Part shown: positions 18,761 through 28,887 of the stretch, one piece after another | Position numbering within the stretch: the stretch's first letter is position 1 | Layout: each line of letters opens with the position of its first letter | Assembly (NCBI GenBank): GCA_046329055.1 | Contig: JAXLVK010000020.1 | Location: 5,943 to 69,942, forward strand | Length of the DNA: 64,000 bases | From: JADKCL01 sp046329055 | GTDB lineage: Bacteria > Bacteroidota > Bacteroidia > J057 > JADKCL01 | Direction: 5' to 3' | Made by a program: the position numbers and the translations under genes | Notes under the pieces: generated by a model | The model's input: the letters and a program-made list of their open reading frames with translations, nothing else | Databases searched by the model: none | What the model was told of the DNA's origin: nothing

Positions 18761-19336
18761 GGCTGGATCCTGCGGCATGGCTGGCTGCGGCGGCAGGCGC
18801 AAAGGAGCATTCCGCCCCGGTTGAAGATCAAGCTGGGAAGGATTTCGAAGCATCTGCGGGCAGGAGAATCGGTGCTGGACCTGGGGAGCGGGCATGGGGG
18901 GCTGTGCCTGGCGCTGCGGGAGCAGGGATTTGATGTGCATCCTGTGGATGTGGTGGACCATAGCTTTTTCCCGGAGGTGAAGCCGACGATTTATGATGGG
19001 AAGGTGTTGCCGTTTGGGGATGGGGCATTTGATACGACGCTGCTGGTCACGGTGCTGCACCATACGCCGGACCCGGATGCGGTGCTGCGTGAGGCGGCGC
19101 GGGTGACGCGGGGGCGGATCATTGTGATGGAGGACATTTATTCTAATCTGGTGCAGAAGCACTTGACTTACTTCACCGATTCGCTGGTGAATCTGGAGTT
19201 TGAGGGGCATCCGCATACGAACCGGAGCGATGCGGAGTGGCTGCGGACGTTTGAGGGGATGGGGAAGCGTGTGGTGTATCGGGAGGATTTTCGGACGCTT
19301 GTTTTCTTTCGGCAGGTCATCTACGTTATTGAATGA
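18716..19336 (+). CDS. Class I SAM-dependent methyltransferase, in frame with the preceding membrane protein
   Basis: Motif I VLDLGSGHGGLCLAL binds SAM; the second acidic site is HPVDVVDHS; motif post-I/II is LPFGDGAFDTTLLVTVLHHTPDPDAVLREAARV. It is the Methyltransf_11 type. Just before motif I is a basic stretch (WLRRQAQRSIPPRLKIKLG) seen in stand-alone relatives. No stop separates this domain from the membrane C-terminus upstream, so it is either a fusion or a separate gene starting near the in-frame ATG at 18716. The target is unknown; the glycan context suggests a lipid or sugar acceptor. Confidence 0.75.
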   Translation: MAYEWVFRREKLTLTGWILRHGWLRRQAQRSIPPRLKIKLGRISKHLRAGESVLDLGSGHGGLCLALREQGFDVHPVDVVDHSFFPEVKPTIYDGKVLPFGDGAFDTTLLVTVLHHTPDPDAVLREAARVTRGRIIVMEDIYSNLVQKHLTYFTDSLVNLEFEGHPHTNRSDAEWLRTFEGMGKRVVYREDFRTLVFFRQVIYVIE

Positions 19337-19339
19337 GGC

Positions 19340-19515
19340 GGCGGCGTCTCGCCGCATGCCGATCGAACGGCTGGCCTCTGGCCAGCGAAAACGGTCGTGG
19401 AGATGTCTGAATCAGAATTTTAGAATTTCTGGAATTACTGAACTGGTTTGTTCCTGGTAGCGAGGGGCTACACCCCTCGCTTTGGGATTGCGCCCCTTCG
19501 GGGCTTTATCGGGGC
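19340..19515. repeat. Inverted dispersed repeat copy plus two GC hairpins
   Basis: 19340-19390 is an inverted copy of the GGCCAGAGGCC/GCCGCCGC family. At 19459-19480 GCGAGGGG pairs with CCCCTCGC, and at 19491-19504 GCCCC TTC GGGGC forms a second hairpin. Either hairpin may terminate transcription, but no T-run follows. Confidence 0.55.
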
Positions 19516-19580
19516 TTCGACTGGGTAGCTGACGGGAGGCGGAGGGCGGTTGTGAGAGACGCAAGGGATCGCGCGTATGA

Positions 19581-19934
19581 GTGGCGGTTTTCGGGGGATT
19601 TTGTCTATTCAATTTCGAACTATTTCTGACGCAACCTTCGATTGAACGGACGCGGGAGGTGGCTCGGTTCTTCGGAGCGACGTCTGTGATTGGTGGCTGG
19701 ATATGGCGCAATGTGCCCGCTAAATCGGAGCGGATTGAGAATGGTGGGCAAAGGGAAAAAGCAGTGATTCGACTGCTTTCATTGGAGGGCCTTGTGTTGG
19801 ATGAAGTCGTCTTGCCACTTGGATTTCAGGAAATCACTTTCGATGTGACTGGGTTTTCAGCAGGCATGTACTTGTGGGAGTACAGGAATGAAGTAGGCAA
19901 TCGTAATTGGGGCCGGTGTGAAGTTGCGAAGTAA
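19581..19934 (+). pseudogene. Remnant of a T9SS-exported protein (C-terminal sorting tail)
   Basis: The last 60 residues (VIRLLSLEGLVLDEVVLPLG, then FDVTGFSAGMYLWEY) follow the pattern of the type A T9SS C-terminal sorting domain. The upstream 55 residues look out of frame or degenerate. No cargo domain or signal peptide precedes it, so only the tail of a gene survives, after the hairpins and repeat at 19340-19515. Confidence 0.55.
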
Positions 19935-20007
19935 AGGATGTCCATCCGCGTCGCCCGGTTCATTTGCCTCTCTCAGATGTCACAGCATTTCCCCCTATCT
20001 TTATTCC

Positions 20008-21910
20008 ATGAGAAAACGTCTATCTTCCCTCTTGCCCTTGTTGTTTGCTTGGTTTTCGGTCTATTCCCAGTCGGGGAATGCCCTGAATTTCGATGGGACG
20101 AATGACCAGGTGGTGTGCGGGCTACCTTCTGTGTTCAACAATATCCCGGGGAACAACTTCACGATCGAGGCTTGGGTGTATCCGACGGGGGCGGTCTTCA
20201 GCAGGATCGTCTTTGCGCAGCTGAACACGACAAACTTTGCGACGCTGTCCACTGGCGGGACCAATACGATCTACTTCTATGTGGTGGCGAGTGGCACGAC
20301 CTACAGCCTGGTGACCACGGCGACGATCCCGCAGAACCAATGGACGCACGTGGCGGTGACCTGGAATGCGACGACGCATGCCTTGCAGTGCTACTTCAAT
20401 GGGGTGCTGCAGACGACGGCAGGGGGCGGATCGTCCTCGACGGGGACGAGCGGGATCATGACGCTGGGGTCGCGTCCGGGCGGGGCGCAGTACTTCCCGG
20501 GGACGATGGATGAGGTGCGGATATGGAGCACGATCCGGTCGCAGTGTCAGATCGTGGGAAATATGAACCGGCACTTCCTGTCGCCGCAAACGAACCTGGT
20601 GGCCTATTATGACTTCAACCACGGCATTGCGGGCGCCAACAATGGGGGCGTGAGCATCCTCACAGACTTCAGCGGTGGAGGCTACCATGGGACATTGACG
20701 AATTTCGCGCTGACGGGGCTGACATCGAACTGGATTGCCTCGACGGCGAATGTGACGCAATCGGGGAATGCCTTCAATGGGTATGCGACGACGGTGAATG
20801 CGAATGTGTGCAGCGGGGCGAACTATACCTTTCCGGACGGGAGCACGCAGTCCAATATCACGGCGGCGGTGACGCAGACGAGCACACTCACGGCTCTGGG
20901 TGGCTGCGACAGTGTGGTCACGACGAACCTCGCTGTCATTCCGAGTTATGGCTATATCGATACGGTAGCGGTGTGCAGCGGGGGCAGTGTGACATTCCAC
21001 GATGGCACGACGCTGAACGGGGTGGTCTCGGACACCTCGCATACGAGCATGCTGCAATCGGTGCTGGGCTGCGACAGTGTGTATGATACCTACGTCCACG
21101 TGTTGCCGAACTACAATGCGGCGGATACTGTGGCGGTGTGCCCGGGCGGGAGCGTGACCTATCACGATGGCTCGACGGACTCGCTGATCATGGCGCCGAC
21201 CTCGCATACGAGTACGCTGGCGACGGTGAATGGCTGCGACAGTGTGATCGTGACAGTGGTGAACCTGCTGCCGACCTATAATCAAAATGAGACGGATACG
21301 GTGTGCAGCGGCGGGGACTATACATTTCCGGATGGAAGCGTAGAGACGGGGATCACTGCTACGGTGGTGCATACGAGCGCCTTGCAGACGCTGATGGGCT
21401 GCGACAGTGTGATCGTGACGACGGTGCATCCTTTTGTGGTGGACACGTCGGTGGTGGCGAACCTGCCGACACTGACGGCGCAGGCTGTGGGTGCGACCTT
21501 TCAATGGATCGAATTGCATCACGGGGCTGCCCATTTTTGGGGCTACGAATGCTACATACACTGTTGCGCCCTTCCTGCCGCAGTCTTATGCTGTCATCGT
21601 CACTCAAATGGGTGCACGGACACCTCTGACTGTCGAATGATCATTTTGGAATCGGTGGGCACAAAGCTGCCTGCGTGACCACGCCTTGTACCCGAATCTG
21701 AGCGACGGGCGGTTCACGGTGGAATTGCGCGGCATGGGGCTGGAGCCGACTGAATTCGCAAGTTTGAACGCTCGGGCAGGAGGTGTACTGGGCGGTGGTG
21801 AATGGGGCTGGAAAGCAAACATCAACTGCGGCCGCTGGCGGCTGGGGTTTATACTCCTGAGGCTGCGGGAAGGTGAGCGGCGTAGCACGGTGAAACTGGT
21901 GGTGGAGTAG
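20008..21910 (+). CDS. LamG-domain secreted protein with four 55-residue GCDSV repeats and a T9SS tail, frameshifted near the end
   Basis: Signal peptide MRKRLSSLLPLLFAWFSVYS. Residues about 25-230 form a LamG/concanavalin-like lectin domain (ALNFDGTNDQVVCGLPSVFN, FTIEAWVYPTG, GTMDEVRIWS). Four repeats follow with exactly 165-base spacing; their CSGG or CPGG Cys codons are at 20809, 20974, 21139 and 21304, and each ends near GCDSV. Between 21510 and 21830 several indels scramble the frame, but the T9SS type A tail can be read (YPN then SDGRFTVEL, ending GERRSTVKLVVE). TATCTTTA at about 19998-20005 resembles a -7 box. Likely a surface adhesin or carbohydrate-binding protein. Confidence 0.78.
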
Positions 21911-22077
21911 GGATGCACATGCGAGCGCTGAGCGCCGCAGCGGGTGCATTAAATCGGGGCCGCCTCCTTATCTTACTGAACATTGATGGCTCATTTCTAA
22001 TCGACTCCATTGGCACAGATGCACGAATTCCTGACCGAAGCCTGAAGCCCAAGCGTTCATTGTGGGTGCGCACTTGA

Positions 22078-23280
22078 ATGAACTCCGACGTTTTGGGTGC
22101 TGATCTCCATCATCGTGGGGGTGCTGATCGGACATTATGCGCCGGAGACGGGGAAGCTGGCTAAGGTGGTGGTCATTTGTATTCATCATCAAGCTGTCCA
22201 TCCCGATCATTTTCCTGACGATCATCCTGGGCATCTGCGTGACGGTGACCTGGAAGAAGGGTGGGACGCATCGGGGTGAAGGCATTGCTGTACTTCGAGG
22301 CGGTGACGACGCTGGCGCTGGTGATCTGGATCGGGGTGGCGTACTGGGTGAAGCCGGGGAGCATCGACATGAGCAACCTGCATGCGGGGGACAATCCGGC
22401 GACCAAGGGCCCACAGAAGGTACTTTTTTCTGGCTGCAATTCTTCCCTCGACAATTTCACGTTGCAGGTGCTGGTGGTGGCAATCGTGCTGGGCATCGCG
22501 TTCAATTTCCTGCGGCACCGCGACCTGATCACGATCCGGCTGACCAAGGTCGGCGACGGCGTCCGAAGCGGCATGGCGACTTCGGCTCCGCTTGGGGCTC
22601 TCGGGGGCATGGCTTCTGTGGTGGGCAAATACGGGCTGCATACGCTCGTCCCGCGCTGGCGAAACTGGGATGGGAACCGCATCGACGATGTCCGCTTTCA
22701 TTTTCGCGGTGCTGGGGGCGATCCTTTGGTATTACCGGATCAAGATTTGGAAGCTGTTGGCATTATATCCGGGAGGAGTTGCTGATCGTGCTGTGCACCT
22801 CTTCGTCGGAGGCGGCATTGCCCTCGATCATGCAGAAGCTGGAGCGCATGGGTTGCAGCAAATCGGTGGTGGGGCTTGTGGATCCCAACGGGATACAGCT
22901 TCAACCTGGATGGGACTTCGATCTATTTGAGCATGGCGGTGATCTTCCCGGCACAGCTGTACCGGGTGGAGCTGAGCATGAGCGAGTTGCTGTCGATCAT
23001 CGGGATCCTGACGCTGGACGTCGAAAGGTGCGGCGGGTGTGACGGGGGAGCGGGTTCATCGTGCTGGCGTCCACGCTGACGGCAATCGGGAAGATACCGG
23101 TGGAGGGGCTGGCGTTCCTCTTCGGGTGGACAAATTCATGAGCGAGGCGCGGCGATCACGAACATCAGTCATGGAACATGGTGGCGACGGATTGTGATCT
23201 CGAAGTCGGAGGGGGAGTTTGCGGAGGCGAAGATGGGGGAGGAGGGGGGAATTCTGAGCAGAATTCTCAGGATTCACTGA
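22078..23280 (+). pseudogene. Dicarboxylate/amino acid:cation symporter (DAACS family), heavily frameshifted
   Basis: Pieces in all three frames assemble into a near-complete DctA/GltP-type transporter of about 400 residues: VLISIIVGVLIGHYAPETGK, then IIFLTIILGIC, GVKALLYFEAVTTLALVI, FTLQVLVVAIVLGIAFNF, the signature SSSEAALPSIMQKLERMG, GYSFNLDGTSIYLSMAVIF, and GFIVLASTLTAIGKIPVEGL. At least eight frame changes occur between 22085 and 23170. The family co-transports glutamate, aspartate or C4-dicarboxylates with Na+ or H+. Conserved protein sequence despite dense indels argues for consensus errors or very recent decay. Confidence 0.75.
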
Positions 23281-23437
23281 ATTCACAGAATCTGGTGCGC
23301 AGCTGTTGGTTCATTCCATTCAACCTGAGCACTGATCACTTTGACTTGCAGAAACCATTCTCGATTTTCAACCCATTGAAAGAATCATTTGGGTTGTGTT
23401 TTTGAATGCGTGCGATGCATGGTGCTCAATGGCTCTT

Positions 23438-23467
23438 TGTAGGACAGGTCGCGACCTGCCCCTACAC
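23438..23467. repeat. Dispersed palindrome, first copy
   Basis: TGTAGG-ACAGGTCGCGACCTG-CCCCTACA reads almost identically on both strands. A second copy is at 29477-29506. The rest of 23281-23540 shows no gene. Confidence 0.75.
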
Positions 23468-23540
23468 AAGGCATTGAAAACAAAAGTAATTATGTCTCAT
23501 AAAATGAGATTCGGATTGAATTCTCAACCCAGAAATCCGG

Positions 23541-26101
23541 TTACCGCCGCACCACCATTACGCCTTGGCGGCCTTCGGTGATGGCGACTTATTAACAGAG
23601 CGCCTGCGGCGACGGTGGGCAGCGGCAATTCGGATTCTGGCACCTGCGAGCATTGCCGCTTGGCCCATAGCTCGCGGCCTTGGGTGTCGCGGATAACTTT
23701 GCTATCCAGTCGGCATGATCCAGCATCTCGGACGTTGCCTGTGCTGGGATTGGCCACAGTCGGATGCTGGACTCGACTGCTGCTGCGTCAATCGCGACCG
23801 CGCCGACCTGGAATGCCTGGCAACTGGTGTCGCTGCCGCAGGTGTCGGTGGCGATGAGGCAGACTTGTAAACGCCGGGCGTGGTATAGGTATGCATGGGA
23901 TTTTGCTGGGTACTGTTGCCGCCGTCGCCGAATGTCCATTGCCAGCTGGTAGCGTATTGGCTGAGGTCGGTGAAGGTGGCGGTCATGCCTCCGAGGCTGT
24001 AGCTGAATGCGGCAAATGGCAGGCGACCCACCCATACGGTGATGGAGTCTGTCCCTTGGCAGGCGGCATCGGTCACACTCCAAAACAGGGTATAGACTCC
24101 GGGCTGCAGGCCATTGGCGATGGCTTGGGGGGAGCTGGGATTGGAAAATGCGACTGCGGGTGACGCGGACCATGTGCCCGTGCCCGGCGAGGCGGTGCTG
24201 CCCGCAAGCTGCAAGTTGCTGGTGCAAACCAAGGTGTCCTCGCCCGCATCCAGATAGGCGGTGCTGCTCACCCGCACGGACACGGTGTCCACATCGGTGC
24301 AGATGCTGTCCGTCACGATCCAAACGAGCTGGCTGGTGCCGGGGGGCAGGTTGGTGACCCAAGTATTCGGGAGGTTCGGGTTGGCAATGGTGCCGCCTGT
24401 GGTGACCCATTGCCAGTACCCTGTGCCGCTGGTGGGGGCGGTGGCATGCATCTGGGCAAATCGGCCACAGACCAAGGTGTCGTGTCCTGCATTGGCATTC
24501 GGCCCGGTCATGAGGTTGCTGACATTGATGCTCTCGACCTGGACACAGTTTCCGGCATCGGTGATGGTCACGGTGTAGGTGCCTGCCGTGAGGCCGTTGA
24601 TGTCCTGGATCATGTCGCCCGTGTTCCAGAGGTAGGTGTAGCCGGGGGTGCCGCCGCTCACGCTGAGGTCGATTTCGCCATCGGCTGTGCCGGGGCAGGT
24701 CTCTGTCCGAACCTGGGCTGTCACCACGAGGGGTGCAGGGCTGCTGATGGTCACGCTCTGTACCAGGTCGTAGCCATAGCGGTCGCTGATGGTGACCGTG
24801 TAGGTGCCGGGGAGCATGTTGGTGATGTTGGGCGTGGTCTGTCCGGTGCTCCAGAGGTAGGTATAGGGCGCGGTCCCGCCGCTGGGGCTTACAGTCGCAG
24901 TGCCATTGGAGATGTAGGAGCAGGTCGCGGATTGGGTGGTGACGGTGGTCGCCAATGGGTATGGAAATGGGAATGGCACCCGGAAGACGAAGAGGCCATT
25001 GTGAATGTCGGAGGCGAGGAGGGTGCCGCTGGGCAGGAAGGGATAGACGCCCCATGAGCCATACCAGTCATTGTAGCTGGTGTTGGCGGGGTAGGTATCG
25101 TATCCAGCGACGTGCACGGGCGCGACGGGATTGCTGATGTCCCATATCTGCGCGCCGTCGTGGTAATGGGAAATGCAGGCATAGTTGCCGGCCACGAGGG
25201 GATTGTGCGGGATGCTCGTGGTGTCCGGGTAGAGCAATGCCGACCGGAACATGGAGGTGATTTGGACATTGGAGAGGTTGCGGACGTCGATCACCTTGGT
25301 GCTCTTGTTGCGGGTCTCGTCGCACATGATGAGGTAGTCGCCATTCGGAGTGAGCCATGAGCTGTGGTTGTAGCCCATCTGGTTGTAGCCTGTGAATTGG
25401 GCGATGACCTGCGGACTGGTCGGGGTGCTGAAATCCACGACGCGGAGGCCGTCCCAGCCATTGTTCATGTAGGCGGTGTCGTTCCGGACAAAGAGGTCGT
25501 GGGTATAGCTGTTGAAATTGATGCTGGCAACCAATGGCGGATTGACGGGATTGGCGGCGAGGTTCAGGATGATGGTGCCATTGGGCTGGGTATTGGCTCC
25601 GGCGGTGTAGAGGTAGCCCGAGAGCGTGTCAATGAAGATGTTGTGGCAGCGCTGGAAAAACTGCGGACTGTTGTACACCACATGCACAGAGTCCGGGAGG
25701 TAGCTCAGGTCGATGATCTGCAGCGTGCTCGTCCCCTCATCGGCCACGCCGTAGCAGTAATGCCCGTAGGTCTTGAAATCCCGGTGGATGCATTGGTTGT
25801 AGGTCCCGGCGACGCTGTCCCGCACGATGGGATTGGCAGGATTGGTGACGTCGATGAAGTGCGTCCAAGCATGGGAACCCACTATCGCGTATTCATGCCC
25901 ATTCCCGTCGTGCCATCCGAAGACCTCGTTGTACACCAGGTTGGAATTGTTGGGCAGGTTGGGATTGTCCCAATTCGAGAGCAAGGTCAATTGCTGCGCA
26001 GGCTGGTACTGGGCTTTGATGAACCCAACCGCCAATGCAAACACCGCAAACAGCAAGCACGACAACCGAAAATTTCTCACACCAAGCGTACAAATGGACA
26101 T
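23541..26101 (-). CDS. Choice-of-anchor B secreted protein with SprB-like and PKD repeats and T9SS tail, frameshifted at the C-terminus
   Basis: A signal peptide (FRLSCLLFAVFALAVGFIKA) is followed by a choice-of-anchor B beta-propeller of about 370 residues with LVIVD-type repeats (ATVWTHFIDV-like GSHAWTHFIDVTNPANPI, WDGLRVVDFSTPTSP, GAQIWDISNPVAPVHVAG). Two SprB-like repeats (SGGTAPYTYLWSTGQTT; GGTPGYTYLWNTGD), two Ig-like segments and a PKD domain (WQWTFGDGGNSTQQNPMHTY) follow. Near 23875 the frame changes; the next frame reads VCLIATDTCGSDTSC, and further changes lead to the T9SS tail (WPNPSTGNV, VIRDTQGRELWAK, ITEGRQGVMVVRR) and stop at 23541. A GTG at 26080 may be the true start, because TATCTTTA at 26103-26110 resembles a -7 box. 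Confidence 0.82.
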
Positions 26102-26479
26102 TAAAGATAGGGAAAATTGGTGGGAATGTGGATGGTGGTGTTGATTTCAGGGAGGTGTCACTTCGAAGGAGGGAAGCGACTGAGAACTGCGGAGCACATC
26201 GTGAACTCCTTGAAAACTATTCAACGGTGAACAAGTCTCAGAGCGCCGTAGCACGGTTGGGAACTGCGCTGCGCTGGTGTGGGGGGGGTGCGGAGTGTCA
26301 TCATGCTTGTTACTGTTTGCGCTAGATGTACTCGTTGTCGTTCATTTTCTCGGGCACTCGTGATGTGCTTCGCAGTTCTCGGCTGCGCTCGACATGACAA
26401 AAGGGGTGGACGGCAGGACATGACAAGCTGATGAAAACCCAAAAAAATCCTGAATTTTGAGACCAGATTCATCCCTGAA
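26102..26479. other. Intergenic region with a TTCTCGGCTGCGCTCGACATGACA repeat-like motif
   Basis: Divergent spacer between the choice-of-anchor B gene and the AraC-type regulator. Around 26352-26402 it contains a TTCTCGGCTGCGCTCGACAT motif followed by GACA; related versions are at about 29566-29606 and 53046-53084. A G8 run lies near 26282. No gene is visible. Confidence 0.45.
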
Positions 26480-27388
26480 ATGTCCGCCTCCGACATCAAG
26501 ACGCACGATACGTCCGCTTTCATGGAGCGACATGCGGAGCGTGATGCCCGGATCGAATCGAATCTCCGGGACAATGAGGGCCGATTTTTTGCGATTCCGG
26601 TGCAGGAGATGCTGCGGCTGTCCAAGCTGCCGGTGCCTCCGGTGCGGTCCACGGGGCATACGCTGATCTGGCTGACGCACGGTGAGGCGAACATGAAGGT
26701 GGGGTACGAGGCATGCCGGGCTGTGGCGGGGGAATGCCTCTTCGTGGCGGCGGGCAAGGTCTTTTCCTACGACCGACTGGAGGACAATGAGGGTTTTCTC
26801 CTGCATTGGGAGGATGGGTTCATCGCCGCTGAGCTGGGACAATCGCCGCTGCAAACATTTGATTTCCTGAATGTCTGGGGCAATGCCGTGATCCACCCGG
26901 ATTCGCAAGCAACAGACTTGATCACAGGGCTTTGCGGTCGCCTACTCGGCATTTTCCAGGCAGCTCCCAAGGACGAGACGCGGCTCAAGGCCCACCTCAT
27001 TTCCCTGCTGCACGAGCTTGCGCACGCTGACGGACCCGCCACATCGCAGCCCTCCCCTGCCGCGGTGGCACTGACCAAACGCTTCAAGGCGCTGCTCTAC
27101 CAAAACTGCCGCAGCCTGCACCAAGTCGCCGAATACGCCGACCGCCTCGCTGTGAGCCCCAATCACCTGAACAAGGCGGTGAAACAGATCACTGGAAAAT
27201 CCCCGTCCCGGTGGATCGACGAGGCGATTGTCTTGGAGGCCAAGGTGCTCCTGCTCCAAACCCAACTCAACATCGGGGAGGTGGCTGCTGAAGTCGGCGT
27301 GACGGATGCGTCCTATTTCAGCCGTCTTTTCCGCAAATTCACCGGAATTACTCCCGCACAGTACCGCAGCCGGATTGATTTGTCCTAG
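26480..27388 (+). CDS. AraC-family transcriptional regulator
   Basis: 302 residues. The N-terminal half is a cupin-like sensor (TLIWLTHGEANMKVGYEACR). The C-terminal 100 residues hold the double helix-turn-helix: SLHQVAEYADRLAVSPNHLN, then the second HTH NIGEVAAEVGVTDASYFSRL ending FRKFTGITPAQYRSR, an excellent match to the family end. The effector is unknown. The next gene, a small membrane protein, starts 64 bases downstream on the same strand and may be a target or operon partner. Confidence 0.9.
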   Translation: MSASDIKTHDTSAFMERHAERDARIESNLRDNEGRFFAIPVQEMLRLSKLPVPPVRSTGHTLIWLTHGEANMKVGYEACRAVAGECLFVAAGKVFSYDRLEDNEGFLLHWEDGFIAAELGQSPLQTFDFLNVWGNAVIHPDSQATDLITGLCGRLLGIFQAAPKDETRLKAHLISLLHELAHADGPATSQPSPAAVALTKRFKALLYQNCRSLHQVAEYADRLAVSPNHLNKAVKQITGKSPSRWIDEAIVLEAKVLLLQTQLNIGEVAAEVGVTDASYFSRLFRKFTGITPAQYRSRIDLS

Positions 27389-27452
27389 GATTGGATTCGA
27401 ATGTCCTAGTGCATTGCTCGCCACCGCGAGAAATTTGCCGTAAAGATTTGCC

Positions 27453-27917
27453 ATGTACGCTACCCTGATTTTCCTGCACTCGATGGTCCGCTGGCTGGCA
27501 TTTGGAAGCCTGGTCTATGCTGCGTTTCGCGGTTGGATGGGCCTGAAGGACCAACGCGCCTTCGCCAAAGCGGACAATGCTTGGCGGCACTGGACGGCGA
27601 CGGCCCTGCATACGCAGCTGGCGATCGGGATGCTCCTGTATTTCCAGCGGCCCATCACCTCGTATTTCTGGAGCCATTTTTCGGAGGCGATCCAAGACCG
27701 GGAGATGGCATTTTTCGGCATCTGGCATATCTCGCTGATGCTGATCGCCGTTGTCTTGGCCACAATGGGAAGCGCATTGGCCAAACGCAAAACGGTGGAC
27801 GCCGAAAAATTCCGGACCATGGCCCTCTGGTTCACGGTTGCACTGATCATTTTGTTGGTGGCGATCCCTTGGCCCTTTTCACCTTGGGTGCAACGCCCGT
27901 ACATTCGTGCCATCTGA
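27453..27917 (+). CDS. Small four-helix integral membrane protein
   Basis: 154 residues, four hydrophobic segments (LHSMVRWLAFGSLVYAAF; HTQLAIGMLLYF; IWHISLMLIAVVLATMGS; TVALIILLVAIPWPF). Conserved-looking His residues (LHSMVRW, LHTQLAIG, WHISLM) inside membrane segments resemble cytochrome-b-type haem ligands, and Bacteroidota have similar unnamed proteins. Haem binding is inference only. Two bases separate its stop from the DUF3817 gene start region, so they are probably one operon. Confidence 0.7.
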   Translation: MYATLIFLHSMVRWLAFGSLVYAAFRGWMGLKDQRAFAKADNAWRHWTATALHTQLAIGMLLYFQRPITSYFWSHFSEAIQDREMAFFGIWHISLMLIAVVLATMGSALAKRKTVDAEKFRTMALWFTVALIILLVAIPWPFSPWVQRPYIRAI

Positions 27918-27918
27918 T

Positions 27919-28247
27919 ATGCGACATTTCTTCAACACCTCCCTGGGCCGCTTGCGTGTCCTCGCCTTCCTGGAGGGCGTGAGCCTCCTCGTCCTCGTTT
28001 TCGTTGGCTCGCCGATGAAGTACTTCTGGGACAGCCCCGGCCTCGTGAAGGCCCTGGGTCCGGTACATGAGCCCCGAGCACTGCATCCCTGTTCATGATC
28101 AATGCCTTTTCCGTGGCCGTGGCACAGCGGTGGACTTGGTGGGGCACCACGTGGAAGTTGCTGGTCGCGTCTTTCATTCCCTTTGGGACATTTTACATCG
28201 ATGCCAAAATCCTGCGTCCGCTGCACCTGAAGGAGCGGGCGGGATAG
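27919..28247 (+). CDS. DUF3817 family membrane protein, one frameshift
   Basis: The protein begins MRHFFNTSLGRLRVLAFLEG and continues VSLLVLVFVGSPMKYFWDSP with LVKALGPVH, the DUF3817 hallmark (LRxxxFLEG, PLKY, GxxHG). Near 28070 the frame changes; the second part is FMINAFSVAVAQRWTWWGTT and SFIPFGTFYIDAKILRPL, again typical (PFGTFxxD). About 105 residues when joined, three membrane segments. Function unknown. It directly follows another small membrane protein. Confidence 0.75.
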
Positions 28248-28285
28248 ACGGAAAATTTTTCTCGAACTTGCGGTAACCACCCCGG

Positions 28286-28887
28286 ATGCCCGCGCGTCCA
28301 ATGTCCCGAATGCAGGTTCCCAACGAAGAATACCACCTCCAACGTGTGCGCAAAGGCGACAGCCAAGCCTACGCCATCTTGGTGGAGTACTACAAGGACC
28401 TGGTCTTCACGATCTGCAAACGCATCACTCAGAACGACGAGGATGCGGAGGAATGCGCGCAGGACACGTGTTCGTGAAGGCCTTCCGGAACTTGGAGGGG
28501 TTCAAGGGGGAGGCGAAGTTTTCGACCTGGCTGTTCCGGATCGCCTATAACACGGCGATCTCGAAGCAGCGGCGGCAGCGGCACGAGTTCCACAGCACCG
28601 ACGAGCGGCAGGTGATGAACCTGAGCTTTGAGGACACGGAAAGCGGCTACCGGAGCCTCGGGGCAGAGCAGCGCCGCCAATACCTGCAACAGGCGATCGC
28701 CCGGCTGAACCCGGAGGATGCGAACCTGGTGACGCTCTTTTACTACCACGAGCTCAGCATGGCCGAAATCCAAGAGGTGACAGGCATCGAGCTTTCGAAC
28801 ATTAAGGTTAAATTGCATCGAGCGCGCAAGAAGCTGCACGAACATCTGCAGTTGCTGCTCAAAGACGAATTGGAGGAGATCCTATGA
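28286..28887 (+). CDS. ECF-type RNA polymerase sigma-70 factor, two-base insertion
   Basis: Region 2 reads YHLQRVRKGDSQAYAILVEY and YKDLVFTICKRITQNDEDAE, then AQDT; after a two-base insertion near 28469 it resumes FVKAFRNLEGFKGEAKFSTW with LFRIAYNTAISKQRR. Region 4 is YYHELSMAEIQEVTG followed by SNIKVKLHRARKKL. Removing TG from ACGTGTTCGTG restores QDTFVKAF. About 200 residues; ATGs at 28286, 28301 and 28310 are all possible. The stop overlaps the next start by ATGA, coupling it to its probable anti-sigma partner. Confidence 0.88.

Noticed and set aside
20122..21561. 479-codon minus-strand frame opposite the LamG protein
   Set aside because: Arg/His-rich periodic translation that simply mirrors the 165-base repeats.
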